A program made the translations under genes and the position numbers. The notes below the pieces were generated by a model, which was not told the origin of the DNA, ran no database searches, and saw nothing but the letters and a program-made list of their open reading frames with translations. 64,000 nucleotides of DNA from Celerinatantimonas sp046054195 (GTDB lineage Bacteria; Pseudomonadota; Gammaproteobacteria; Enterobacterales; Celerinatantimonadaceae): NCBI RefSeq assembly GCF_046054195.1, contig NZ_JBEQCS010000022.1, forward strand, positions 1-64,000, in the 5' to 3' direction. Numbering within the stretch: the stretch's first letter is position 1; the number at the start of each line of letters is the position of its first letter. Positions 1 to 8,871 of this stretch are shown piece after piece.

Positions 1-42
1 GAAAGGGGTTTTATAACAGACTCATAGCTGAAAGCTTTACTG

Positions 43-67
43 AACCCCCAGCCTAGCTGGGGGTTTT
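43..67 (+). terminator. Rho-independent terminator of an upstream gene
   Basis: A 10-bp stem (AACCCCCAGC pairing with GCTGGGGGTT) with a short CTA loop runs into TTTT. It should end a transcript entering from the left edge of the window; the gene it serves is not visible. Confidence 0.75.
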
Positions 68-80
68 CTAGGCACAAGCA

Positions 81-107
81 AAGCCCTGAACCATTCAGGG
101 CTTTTTT
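81..107 (+). terminator. Second, tandem terminator
   Basis: AAGCCCTGAA and TTCAGGGCTT form a stem around a short loop, followed by a run of six T. It lies 14 bases after the previous terminator. Such stacked terminators are common after strongly expressed operons, but the upstream gene is outside the window. Confidence 0.8.
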
Positions 108-202
108 ATTGCTGCTCCATCACCCCACCCTCTTATTTTTATTCGCTTTATGAGTCTTATCTTGGCTGGCAAGTATTCAGTGAAATCAGTTCCAATTAAA
201 AC

Positions 203-233
203 AAAAAGGCCAGAGCAAAAACTCTGACCTTCT
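203..233 (-). terminator. Terminator for the low-complexity gene at 299-1093
   Basis: On the minus strand AAGGTCAGAG pairs with CTCTGGCCTT (one G-T pair) and is followed by TTTTTGTTTT. It sits about 65 bases after the stop codon of the minus-strand gene that follows it on the map. Confidence 0.75.
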
Positions 234-298
234 TAATTTGGCAACTTTATTTTTTCAACGACACGCAGGTAACTTAATAGCCTAGGTTAAGCTGCTAA

Positions 299-1093
299 TT
301 ACGCTGTCGTATCGGTTCCATTTTGCTGAGCATTGGTGTCTGCTGTTGCAGCATTTGCTGCAGCCGGTTTATCACCACCAAACAAGTCTTTAAAAAAGTT
401 CGAAAATGGATTCCATGAACTTGAGCCAGCAGGTTTAGCCGATGCATTTGCCGTTTGACCATTATTGGCGGTCTGTGCGGCATTATTCTGTTGCGTATTG
501 TTCTGCGCGGTATTGTTTGCCGCATTTTGTCCGTCTCCCGCAGGTGGCGGTGGCGGATTAGCACCTGGTGCTGGATTATTTGCCCCTTGAGGTTTATCGG
601 ATTTCACCCCAAACGTTAAATTCTTCGCATTCATACCAGTCAGTTCTGATGTTGAACTAGTATTCGTCGTTGTCGAGCTATTGGTCGTGGTATTGGTCGC
701 TGAAGTAGCTGTCGTGGCCGAGGTTTTATCGCCGGTTGTACCAAACTGTGGTGCACCGCCATTTTTACCCGCGAATGCCGCCAACAAGCCAATGCCAATC
801 CCTTCACCAATTGCGGTAAATTGTTTATTCAGAATATTGCTGTTTTCAGATGACCCGAACAATTCCAATCCTGAACCTTTTAATGACTGCTCTAGCGAGT
901 TACTACTTGAGGAACTGCTGCTCGATGAATTGCTAGTCAATGAATTCTGACCAGCTAGACTTTGGCTTAGTCCGCTATTACGTAACTTTAATAACTGCGC
1001 TTGGAAATCGCTGCCCTGTTGAGCAGGTGCGGAATTGCTCCCCATCCAGCTCGATAACTTATCCATCACCGACTGATTATTGTTAACCTGCAT
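299..1093 (-). CDS. Low-complexity Ser/Thr/Asn/Ala-rich protein of unknown function
   Basis: I do not recognise this 264-residue protein. An N-terminal third (MQVNNNQSVMDKLSSWMG onward) could fold. A serine run lies near residue 60, and a Gly/Ala-rich hydrophobic patch (IGEGIGIGLLAAFAG) near 95-110. After that come long Thr/Ser, Pro (NPPPPPAGDG) and Asn/Gln/Ala tracts, and an amphipathic WNPFSNFFKDLFGG segment near residue 235. It has no cysteine and no signal peptide. The second ATG (1093) is chosen because GGAG at 1101-1104 sits 7 bases before it but only 1 base before the ATG at 1099. It has its own terminator and stands alone. The composition is typical of secreted or surface-exposed disordered proteins, but nothing here proves export. 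Confidence 0.7.
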   Translation of the reverse strand: MQVNNNQSVMDKLSSWMGSNSAPAQQGSDFQAQLLKLRNSGLSQSLAGQNSLTSNSSSSSSSSSNSLEQSLKGSGLELFGSSENSNILNKQFTAIGEGIGIGLLAAFAGKNGGAPQFGTTGDKTSATTATSATNTTTNSSTTTNTSSTSELTGMNAKNLTFGVKSDKPQGANNPAPGANPPPPPAGDGQNAANNTAQNNTQQNNAAQTANNGQTANASAKPAGSSSWNPFSNFFKDLFGGDKPAAANAATADTNAQQNGTDTTA

Positions 1094-1289
1094 GTTCATT
1101 CTCCGTTGCCATTATAGTGAATGGACGTTTTTGCAACTATGCGGCAAAACATTGCCGCAGATATGCCGCGAAACTAGCATCAGACACCGCCCTCTGGTAG
1201 GATTTGCTTGATCTTAGAGGTGGTGACATAAACCTTTAATGTCATCATGCAACTTTTAAACCAAAAATTTACTAGAGAGTTATCGATCT

Positions 1290-2018
1290 GTGCTGCAAAG
1301 GTGTTATTCAATCTTTTTGCTGTGTATGACCTGTATCACAGCCCCATTCTTTTTCCTGATTGCTTGCCTTATCTGGCTCCTAACAATCTGGTGGGATACC
1401 CGTTTGGTCTATTTGCATTACTTCACCTCTATCTGGGCAAAGTTTTTAATCTCGTTATGCCCCGAGTGGAAGACGCAAGTTTTATACCGAGAACGAGTCC
1501 CCAAAGATAAACCCTATATTCTGGTTTCGAACCATCAATCTGGTATCGATATTTTATTGGCATTTGGTCTTTATAAACCGTTTAAATGGCTATCCAAAAT
1601 AGAGGTGTTTCACGTTCCCTTTATTGGCTGGAACATGTATTTAAATAAATACGTTGCCTTAAAACGAGGGGATCGGCGCAGCGTCGCTAAAATGTCTGCT
1701 GAAGTTAAAAAACATATTGAACAAGGCAGTTCTGTTTATATGTTTCCTGAAGGTAGTCGCTCGACAGATGGCAAATTAGGCAACTTTAAAACGGGTGCTT
1801 TTGCGATGGCAAAACATTTTGGGGTTGGCATTATCCCGATTGCCATTGAAGGTACAAATAATGCGCTACCCAAAAGCTCAATTATGGTCGGCAAAGCCAA
1901 TATGCGCCTAACCGTACTAGACCCCATTGAAGCAGATGAAGTTGCAAGTAAAACAGCCCAACAGTTATGTGAACAAACCAGAGAAATTATCGCCAAAGCG
2001 ATAGGTCAGGCTGACTAA
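1290..2018 (+). CDS. 1-acyl-sn-glycerol-3-phosphate acyltransferase (PlsC family)
   Basis: This 242-residue membrane-bound acyltransferase should transfer an acyl chain to the sn-2 position of lysophosphatidic acid, making phosphatidic acid for phospholipid synthesis. A hydrophobic N-terminal anchor (about residues 5-35) is followed by the family blocks: NHQSGID (81-87, the HX4D catalytic motif), FPEGSR (152-157, substrate binding), and IIPIAIEGTNNALP further on. The start is GTG at 1290, with a purine-rich GAGAG just upstream. It is clearly a paralogue and not close to E. coli PlsC in sequence, so the exact acyl substrate is open. It is a single gene, followed by a stem-loop. Confidence 0.88.
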   Translation: MLQRCYSIFLLCMTCITAPFFFLIACLIWLLTIWWDTRLVYLHYFTSIWAKFLISLCPEWKTQVLYRERVPKDKPYILVSNHQSGIDILLAFGLYKPFKWLSKIEVFHVPFIGWNMYLNKYVALKRGDRRSVAKMSAEVKKHIEQGSSVYMFPEGSRSTDGKLGNFKTGAFAMAKHFGVGIIPIAIEGTNNALPKSSIMVGKANMRLTVLDPIEADEVASKTAQQLCEQTREIIAKAIGQAD

Positions 2019-2030
2019 CCTCATGTAAAT

Positions 2031-2052
2031 ACGCTGCAATTATTTGCAGCGT
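2031..2052 (+). terminator. Stem-loop after the acyltransferase gene
   Basis: ACGCTGCAA and TTGCAGCGT form a perfect 9-bp stem with a TTAT loop, 12 bases after the stop codon. The following ACTTTCTC is only a weak U-tract, so this may be an inefficient terminator. Confidence 0.5.
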
Positions 2053-2147
2053 ACTTTCTCACCACCCAATTGAACATTTCGATAAGCCGATGCATTCAGG
2101 CAACTATTGCCTATAATGAATACAACATAAACCAGAAGGATCGGCTG

Positions 2148-2528
2148 ATGGAACTCAAAGATCAACGCCATTTTATTCGAGTTAATTTTGCTCACGACGT
2201 TCGCATCTTAACTCAACATAGCTCATTCAAGGCCGAAGTCCTTGATATATCACTGCACGGTGCGCTTATCTCTGAACCAGAACAGTGGCACGAACAAACC
2301 CAAGAACTAGAGCTTTGCATGCACTTAGGTGAAGCAAGCAGTGAATGTGACCTGCGTATCAAAGGTCGAGTTTGCCACTGTCATGGCGGGCACATCGGTA
2401 TCGAATTTCTTAAAATGGATATCGAAAGTGCCTCTCGATTGCGTCGCCTGCTCGAGCTTAACCTAGGCGATGAAAAATTGCTTATGCGTCAGTTCGAGCA
2501 GCTATTAGATACAGATTTAAGCCATTAA
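2148..2528 (+). CDS. Small single-domain PilZ protein
   Basis: A 126-residue protein made up almost entirely of a PilZ fold, the cyclic-di-GMP receptor domain. It begins MELKDQRHFIRVNF; the R-H-F-I-R pattern supplies the RxxxR loop, and DISLHGALI supplies the (D/N)xSxxG motif. An ATG at 2148 is used because AGAAGGA lies 8 bases upstream. A longer reading from 2070 has no ribosome binding site and adds residues unlike the family. It converges on radA, overlapping its end by 4 bases. Intact motifs suggest real c-di-GMP binding; the target is unknown. Confidence 0.8.
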   Translation: MELKDQRHFIRVNFAHDVRILTQHSSFKAEVLDISLHGALISEPEQWHEQTQELELCMHLGEASSECDLRIKGRVCHCHGGHIGIEFLKMDIESASRLRRLLELNLGDEKLLMRQFEQLLDTDLSH

Positions 2529-3892
2529 AGTGCATCGAGGGCATCGGCCAGATTTTTCACTCCGATGACCTCCATCCCTTCGGGCTTATTTTTCGGCATA
2601 TTTGCAACGGGAATGATGGCTCGTTTAAAGCCATGTTTTTGCGCTTCATGCAATCGTTCCTGACCGTTGGCAACAGGGCGAATTTCACCCGATAAGCCTA
2701 CTTCACCAAACACGACTAAATCCTGAGCCAGAGTCTGATCACGAAAACTTGAGATCATTGCCACCATTAACGCCAAATCAGACGCGGTTTCACTCACTCG
2801 CACACCACCGACCACATTGGCAAATACATCCTGATCTGCCATCTGCAAACCACCATGACGATGCAAGACTGCCAGCAGCATCGACAGTCGGTTTTGCTCT
2901 AAGCCCACAGCGACTCGGCGCGGATTAGCCAGCGGACTGTTATCAACAAGCGCCTGGATTTCAACAAGCAATGGCCGAGTACCTTCCCAAACGACCATCA
3001 CTACAGAACCGGGAGCTGCCTGCTCTGCTCGCGAGAGAAAAATAGCCGAAGGATTGCTCACCTCTTTCATGCCTTGCTCAGTCATCGCAAAGACACCAAG
3101 CTCATTAATTGCGCCAAATCGGTTTTTTTGGCCACGCAAAGTGCGATATCGGCTATCTGAGCTGCCTTCAAGTAAAATAGAGCTATCAATGCAGTGCTCC
3201 AGCACTTTCGGGCCCGCCAGCGAACCGTCTTTGGTCACATGGCCAACCATAAACATGGCGACGTGATTTTGTTTGGCAAAACGAGTCAGCCAAGCGGCAC
3301 TTTCACGCACTTGCGATACCCCACCAGGAGCGGACTGAATATCCGCCATGTGCATCACCTGAATCGAGTCGATGACCATGATTTTCGGCTTTTCTTGCAA
3401 AGCAATCTGACCGATGGTTTCGACACTGGTCTCAGCCAACATTTTTAAATTCTCACGCGGTAGCTCAAGACGTTTGGCTCGCAGTGCAACCTGCTGTAAA
3501 GATTCTTCACCGGTCACATACAACGCTGACATCGACTGTGCTAAATGACACATCACCTGCAACAATAAGGTACTTTTACCCGCGCCAGGATGGCCGCCAA
3601 TTAAAATTGCGCTGCCCGGGACAATCCCGCCGCCAAGCACTCTATCAAGCTCTCGAAAGCCAGAGCTAAAGCGAGGCAAGTCAGCTAAATCGATGTGATC
3701 AAGCGTTTGCACTTTGGCCTGTGTTTGCCCGGCAAAGCCCTGAAAACGATCATTGCGAGTATTTTGGGTGGCAGAAACAAGGCGGATCTCACTTATGGTA
3801 TTCCAGGATTTGCATTCACTACACTGGCCCTGCCAACGAGGATATTCTGCGCCACATTCACTGCATACATAAGCTGTCTTTGTCTTCGCCAT
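2525..3892 (-). CDS. radA: DNA repair protein RadA
   Basis: RadA (Sms), 455 residues, is a RecA-like ATPase and helicase that extends branch migration of recombination intermediates. The N-terminal four-cysteine zinc finger is visible (Cys10, Cys13, Cys24, Cys27), followed by the Walker A motif GGHPGAGKST (99-108), the RadA-specific KNRFG motif near residue 255, and a C-terminal Lon-protease-like domain (VVFGEVGLSGEIRPV). Length matches the family. In relatives it lies beside serB and a PilZ protein, as here. Confidence 0.97.
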   Translation of the reverse strand: MAKTKTAYVCSECGAEYPRWQGQCSECKSWNTISEIRLVSATQNTRNDRFQGFAGQTQAKVQTLDHIDLADLPRFSSGFRELDRVLGGGIVPGSAILIGGHPGAGKSTLLLQVMCHLAQSMSALYVTGEESLQQVALRAKRLELPRENLKMLAETSVETIGQIALQEKPKIMVIDSIQVMHMADIQSAPGGVSQVRESAAWLTRFAKQNHVAMFMVGHVTKDGSLAGPKVLEHCIDSSILLEGSSDSRYRTLRGQKNRFGAINELGVFAMTEQGMKEVSNPSAIFLSRAEQAAPGSVVMVVWEGTRPLLVEIQALVDNSPLANPRRVAVGLEQNRLSMLLAVLHRHGGLQMADQDVFANVVGGVRVSETASDLALMVAMISSFRDQTLAQDLVVFGEVGLSGEIRPVANGQERLHEAQKHGFKRAIIPVANMPKNKPEGMEVIGVKNLADALDAL

Positions 3893-4028
3893 TTACATTT
3901 TTGCTCTTAACTGCCGATAATAGATTCAAGGATAACGGAGTTTGCCATTTCGGCACAAATTTTGATGCTAGAATTGGCATATAAATATTAAGAGCAATGA
4001 ATCAGTTATCGCTCTATTGATTAAAACT

Positions 4029-6359
4029 ATGGATCAACAACGTCAAAACGACCTTTTAGCGCAATTAATCGCGGTGCATCGCAAGAGCGATTTTGCTGAA
4101 ATTTTTCAGCGTATTACCTCTGGCGAAAATAAAAATGAACAGTTTCTGCTCAAAATGGAGCTGAAACGACTTGTCACGCCCTCAAAACGGGTGATTGATT
4201 TGCGCACGAGCCCAACGGATCAAAATTGTCTGCCGTTTAAATATGATGGACTGACGCACTTTATGAGTGAGTCACATATCGAGACATTTAAGCAATTACT
4301 CAAACACTACGGTAGTTACACCCAAGGCGTATTTGAGCAGATGCAGCAGCTGCGCCGTCAAGATCCCAATAAACGAATGCGCGTCGATACTCGAGTCAAA
4401 GCATTTCAGTTTGGTCATTACCATGGCCGAGTGGAAGAGCGGATGTTTATTAGCATGCCGATTGAAGTCCAAACTGAGCAGATGATGGTTTATGGTGGTA
4501 TGTCTTCGAATATGTCGATATCGGGGATGCGCATTCGCTACGACCGAGAAGATGATCCGGTAGTCGGTGAACATATCAAAATCTACTTCACAGGCCTTGA
4601 ACAGGAGTTTGCCAACCCAGTTTTAACCCGCGGTACTGATTATGTCATTTTAGACTTTGAACGCGATGATAAAGGGCTGTGGGTTCGCTTAAAGAGACTC
4701 AATACCAACGACTCAGAATTTGATGCATTTTTTGAAAGCTTTTTAGAAGCATACAAAGGTCGCTATCGAGTCGATGTGGTGCACCTTGTCGATGCGATCT
4801 TAGTTAAAAGTTATCAGCAATTCTTTTTACCTCGCAGCGGCTCTTTGCCACTGTACTTTAGTGGCGAACGCCCACCGCAGCTGCGCTATGTGTTATGTAA
4901 CGATTTTAGCCGTAATACGCTAGATTACTGGTACAACGAATTTCGCCAAAATGTCTTGGGGCAAACCTTTCATGCCCAAAGAATGCGCGCGTTGATGAGC
5001 AAACCGCATGGACAAACGGTTCTTTATAGTTTTGTGCATAGCTACAACCGCAAACTCTACTTTTACTCAGCAACTCACGAAGAACTGCTGGCAGAACCCG
5101 AACTTCGGCAATTGTTCTTTCATTTCGGAGCCAATAAAACCAGTTGGCGGGTTTTCACCTTTCAATGGCAGCAGATCCAATTAGATAATGCGTTTGCCCC
5201 ACCAATTGTGCCAAATCAACGCCGCCGAGCAGATGAAAAAGCACTGCGCGATCAACTGGCCAATTTATCTGTTTTTGGTCTGCTAACCGATATTACTCAT
5301 GAGCGATCGAGGACTCGCTATCGACAGAATTTTCATTCGGACAAAAACCCAAACGAATTAGCGCCATTTGGTCAATATCGGCATGCAATTCCCGAGGTGA
5401 AAATCATTGCGCATAAATATATGCAGATGCGCAAAGAAGCGCGTTATCAATATCGCTCGATGGCAGAGGTTGTCGTCAATTCACAAGTTATCGAAGGTTG
5501 GGTGAATAACTTTTCAGCCGGCGGCTTGCAGCTGGAATTAGATTATCCAGTGCAGCTTAAAGCTGGCGATAATATTTTAGTTAACTTGCCCCAATTTCAA
5601 AAACTAGTACGGACGTTTAAGTTAACTCAATTGCCTTATCTGGTGGTTAACGTTCAGGAAAACCAACAAACGATTCATTTGCAAGCAGTTGGCAACACCC
5701 ATGAAGGCTCACGCTTTTTCAGCCAATTAATTAATAGCAATACAGACAAACTCGGCCATATGCCGGAAATTAATGTGTTTGAAGGGTTATCAGAGGCGCT
5801 TAGGCAGCTGTATTGTCATGACTTATTCAAACATGTGTTGTTTATTAACAAAGAAGGCGGCCTGCTCAAACTAAAATTGCTGGCTTATGGGCAAAGCCCT
5901 TCACCAATCGATCCACTACTGTATCTTTCCAGAGCGCGAAACAAAGCTAATATGTACCAGCTTATTCACCCTGATAACTGGCAGCAGTGGTTATTGTCTC
6001 CACTGCAAAACCTGCGTGATGAACAAAAAGTCATTACGGTCAGATTATTAATGCAACTGCATAAAAACTCTAAGAAAGTGATTGCTTGTCAACGTGAAGA
6101 AGATTTTCAATCAGAGGCTGACCTCAATAAGTTTGTGGTGCAGGCGATGGAAAATGGCCATTTTAAATATATTGAGCTCAAAGCGTCCCGCACGGGCAAA
6201 CCTGATGCAGCCTATATTAAAGCGGAGATGGCTTATTTAGGGCACTACGCTACCCATAAAGCTAAAGAGCTGGCCATTTTGCTACAAAACACCTATGCGG
6301 TGGTTGAAATAAACGATCTTAGCGATGAATGGCAAGCCCTTAAAGCTTCTCAGCAATAG
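4029..6359 (+). CDS. Large protein with two PilZ domains (PlzC-like)
   Basis: A 776-residue cytoplasmic protein. Counting from the alternative TTG at 4017, which adds four residues, one PilZ-type region has RVEER (138-142) with NMSISG (165-170), and a second has RKEAR (472-476) with NFSAGG (498-503). Both therefore carry the RxxxR and (D/N)xSxxG motifs that hold c-di-GMP. The long region between them and the roughly 270-residue tail show no domain I can name. Neither start has a strong ribosome binding site; ATG at 4029 is preferred. Position between radA and serB matches V. cholerae plzC (VC2344, from memory), a c-di-GMP-binding protein affecting motility and virulence. Confidence 0.85.
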   Translation: MDQQRQNDLLAQLIAVHRKSDFAEIFQRITSGENKNEQFLLKMELKRLVTPSKRVIDLRTSPTDQNCLPFKYDGLTHFMSESHIETFKQLLKHYGSYTQGVFEQMQQLRRQDPNKRMRVDTRVKAFQFGHYHGRVEERMFISMPIEVQTEQMMVYGGMSSNMSISGMRIRYDREDDPVVGEHIKIYFTGLEQEFANPVLTRGTDYVILDFERDDKGLWVRLKRLNTNDSEFDAFFESFLEAYKGRYRVDVVHLVDAILVKSYQQFFLPRSGSLPLYFSGERPPQLRYVLCNDFSRNTLDYWYNEFRQNVLGQTFHAQRMRALMSKPHGQTVLYSFVHSYNRKLYFYSATHEELLAEPELRQLFFHFGANKTSWRVFTFQWQQIQLDNAFAPPIVPNQRRRADEKALRDQLANLSVFGLLTDITHERSRTRYRQNFHSDKNPNELAPFGQYRHAIPEVKIIAHKYMQMRKEARYQYRSMAEVVVNSQVIEGWVNNFSAGGLQLELDYPVQLKAGDNILVNLPQFQKLVRTFKLTQLPYLVVNVQENQQTIHLQAVGNTHEGSRFFSQLINSNTDKLGHMPEINVFEGLSEALRQLYCHDLFKHVLFINKEGGLLKLKLLAYGQSPSPIDPLLYLSRARNKANMYQLIHPDNWQQWLLSPLQNLRDEQKVITVRLLMQLHKNSKKVIACQREEDFQSEADLNKFVVQAMENGHFKYIELKASRTGKPDAAYIKAEMAYLGHYATHKAKELAILLQNTYAVVEINDLSDEWQALKASQQ

Positions 6360-6364
6360 CGAAA

Positions 6365-7366
6365 TTAGTGGCTCTGGTGGTCTCGAATCATGCCAGCGAT
6401 TAACACAAACAGCAGTCCTTCAAGATTGCTGTGATTAATCGCAATTTTAGCGTTTTTCTGCACAATCGGTTTTGCATGCAAAGCAACCCCTAGCGAGGAT
6501 TCGGCCAGCATTGGCAAATCATTTGCGCCATCGCCGACAGCCATTGTTTGAGATGGTGCTAGCCCAAAGTGACTGCGCAAGCGTTTTAACAAACCGACTT
6601 TATATTGTGCATCGACAATATCACCTTCCACTTCGCCAGTCAGAGTGCCATCTTTTAACACCAATTCATTCGCGTAAACTTCGTCAAAACCAAGGCGTTG
6701 CTGTAGCGCTTTGGCAAAAAAGGTAAAGCCACCGGAAGCTAAAATCACTTTCCAGCCATTGACTTGCAGATGACTCAATAAGACTTTCACCCCGGGCATC
6801 AGTGGCAAGTTGTCTCTTACTTCATCTAAAATCTGTACAGGAGCATCTTTTAAAAGCGCCACTCGAGAACGTAGGCTTTGTGAAAAATCAAGTTCACCGC
6901 GCATGGATCTTGCGGTGACTGCACTCACCTGTTCACCAACACCTGCAAGTTTGGCGATTTCATCAATGCATTCGACCTGAATCGTTGTTGAATCCATATC
7001 CATTACCAACATTCCTGGCTCATCAAGCTTGGGAATATGGTTCAGGGCAACCGCATCAAAATTAAGGCTCGCGCAAGCTAAACGCTCTTTCACAAGGCTT
7101 TGTTCAACTGGAGTCGTCAGAACAAAAATATGCACAGAAAGCACATTCATTGATGGATAAATTCGCCAACTCTCATTTTCTTGATAAACATTTTCAACCA
7201 ACTGTTTAATATCATTTTTATCAGTAGACCAAGCGATAAGAGTAGTATCTGAGGATGAATGAATGACTGGTTGCTGAGTGATTTGGCCGTCAGCGGCAAT
7301 CGAAACGGGTTTAGCTGGCCACTTGGGCAAGTTGTCTAAATATGTTAAAAGGGTATTAGGAATCAC
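6365..7366 (-). CDS. serB: Phosphoserine phosphatase
   Basis: SerB, 333 residues, performs the last step of serine synthesis, removing phosphate from O-phospho-L-serine. It is a HAD-superfamily enzyme. The nucleophile motif DMDSTT is at 123-128, motif II is in KVILASGGFT and motif III/IV in VGDGANDLPM near residue 280. The N-terminal roughly 110 residues form an ACT-like regulatory region, as in E. coli SerB (322 residues). The start is GTG at 7366, with AGGGA about 8 bases upstream. It is divergent from ytjB. Confidence 0.96.
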   Translation of the reverse strand: MIPNTLLTYLDNLPKWPAKPVSIAADGQITQQPVIHSSSDTTLIAWSTDKNDIKQLVENVYQENESWRIYPSMNVLSVHIFVLTTPVEQSLVKERLACASLNFDAVALNHIPKLDEPGMLVMDMDSTTIQVECIDEIAKLAGVGEQVSAVTARSMRGELDFSQSLRSRVALLKDAPVQILDEVRDNLPLMPGVKVLLSHLQVNGWKVILASGGFTFFAKALQQRLGFDEVYANELVLKDGTLTGEVEGDIVDAQYKVGLLKRLRSHFGLAPSQTMAVGDGANDLPMLAESSLGVALHAKPIVQKNAKIAINHSNLEGLLFVLIAGMIRDHQSH

Positions 7367-7473
7367 TATACGGTCCCTGCTCTATACTTTAGGTTAATAC
7401 ACAGATGATGTAGCGCTTCACAATAGCTATTGCTATCTACTTTGGCAAGCCTGCAACGATTCAATGTAATAGG

Positions 7474-8130
7474 ATGCAAAAGATTGTGACCCAACATTTT
7501 CGTCTACTGCGATGGTTTAATCGGCTGGAAATAGGCAGTGCCTTCATTGCAATAATCGTCGCTGTTTCAATGTATTGGGGCATGACGATGCGGGGCCAGG
7601 CATTACTAGAAAATAACACAGAGAGCTTAGCGCGCTCACTCACATCGCTAGCGGCATTTAATGCAGCTAACTACATCATTAATGACCAAAAAGAACAAAT
7701 TCAAGAACTTGTAAATGCCCTTGTCAAAGAGAATTTTGTCTTTGATGCCACCATCTATGATGCCAAAGGGATTGCATTAGCTAAAAGCGCCCATGCACTG
7801 CCACTGAATGAACTATTACCCATGTCGGGGAACTTAGTCACCCCGATACAAGGGATTGGGCGCCGACCTTACGTTGCGACCATTTATAATGGCCAAGGTG
7901 AAGCGCTGGGATATTTGCGAATTACGCTAGAAGAAAGTTCACTACTGAGCCGTGCGACACGTTATGTCCACTCGGCTCAATATTCTTTGCAGCTCATGCT
8001 GTTGTTAGCATTGTGGGTGGGATTTGTGATTGCTCGACAAATCTCTGGCAAACGTCGTCGCCAGATGAAGATAGCCCGCAGAAGAAGGGCTATCCGCGCT
8101 CAGAAAAGACGCTTACAAAAGCGAGTCTAA
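7474..8130 (+). CDS. ytjB: YtjB/Smp-family membrane protein
   Basis: A 218-residue inner-membrane protein of the SMP_2 family. It has a transmembrane segment near residues 20-40, a periplasmic domain of about 120 residues, and a second membrane segment near 170-188. The C-terminus is strongly basic (KRRRQMKIARRRRAIRAQ), consistent with a cytoplasmic tail. It is divergently transcribed from serB, the conserved arrangement in enterics and vibrios. Its 3' end overlaps the end of deoD by 18 bases on the opposite strand. Function is not established; a general membrane or stress role is only inference. Confidence 0.85.
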   Translation: MQKIVTQHFRLLRWFNRLEIGSAFIAIIVAVSMYWGMTMRGQALLENNTESLARSLTSLAAFNAANYIINDQKEQIQELVNALVKENFVFDATIYDAKGIALAKSAHALPLNELLPMSGNLVTPIQGIGRRPYVATIYNGQGEALGYLRITLEESSLLSRATRYVHSAQYSLQLMLLLALWVGFVIARQISGKRRRQMKIARRRRAIRAQKRRLQKRV

Positions 8131-8817
8131 TGTCAGCTCAATCATATCGTTAAAAGTATTTTGCCGCTCATCTGATGTGGTCGCTTCGCCAGTGCGAATG
8201 TGATCCGAAATTGTGACAACACAGAGTGCAGCTTTTCCGCATTCAGCGGCCACACCGTAAAGACCAGCGGCTTCCATTTCAACGGCCAAAATACCGTGTT
8301 TTTCCATCACATCAAACATCTGCGCATCGGGCGTATAAAACAAGTCAGCTGAAAAAATATTTCCCACGCGAACTGGCAGATTTTTGCTTTGGGCACTGTC
8401 TACGGCTCGGCGCAGCAGCTGATAATCGGCAATCGCGGCAAAATCATACCCCTTGAAACGAACTCGATTCACGTTAGAGTCAGTACACGCCCCCATTGCA
8501 ATCACCACATCCCGAATATGGACGTCAGGGCTAATAGCACCGGCACTGCCAACCCGAATAATGTTTTGCACACCATATTCGTTGTAGAGCTCGTGAGCGT
8601 AAATAGAACAGCTGGGGATCCCCATCCCCGAGCCCATCACTGAAACTCTCAGCCCCTGATAGGTTCCCGTATAACCTAAAATATTGCGAACATTCGTCAC
8701 TTCTTGGGCATCTTGTAAGAACGTCTTGGCAATGTATTGCGCCCGAAGCGGATCCCCCGGTAACAACACAGTCTGAGCAAAATCACCGGGATTGGCGTTA
8801 ATATGCGGTGTCGGCAT
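8113..8817 (-). CDS. deoD: Purine nucleoside phosphorylase
   Basis: DeoD, 234 residues, cleaves purine (deoxy)nucleosides with phosphate to free base and (deoxy)ribose-1-phosphate. It begins MPTPHINANPGDFAQTVLLPGDP, the typical hexameric bacterial PNP start. It contains the GSGMGIPS phosphate region, the VEMEAAGLYG ribose-binding segment and the catalytic Asp in TISDHI. AAGGAT precedes the ATG. It is the last gene of the add-deoA-deoB-deoD operon, 54 bases after deoB. Confidence 0.97.
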   Translation of the reverse strand: MPTPHINANPGDFAQTVLLPGDPLRAQYIAKTFLQDAQEVTNVRNILGYTGTYQGLRVSVMGSGMGIPSCSIYAHELYNEYGVQNIIRVGSAGAISPDVHIRDVVIAMGACTDSNVNRVRFKGYDFAAIADYQLLRRAVDSAQSKNLPVRVGNIFSADLFYTPDAQMFDVMEKHGILAVEMEAAGLYGVAAECGKAALCVVTISDHIRTGEATTSDERQNTFNDMIELTLDSLL

Positions 8818-8871
8818 TATCTATCCTTAACAATCATTCGATTATTGCGAAAAAATTGGAGAAAAAAGCAA

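Noticed and set aside
1247..1510. 87-codon plus-strand frame with an ATG just before the acyltransferase gene
   Set aside because: It is a shifted reading of the acyltransferase N-terminal region; the other frame carries all family motifs.
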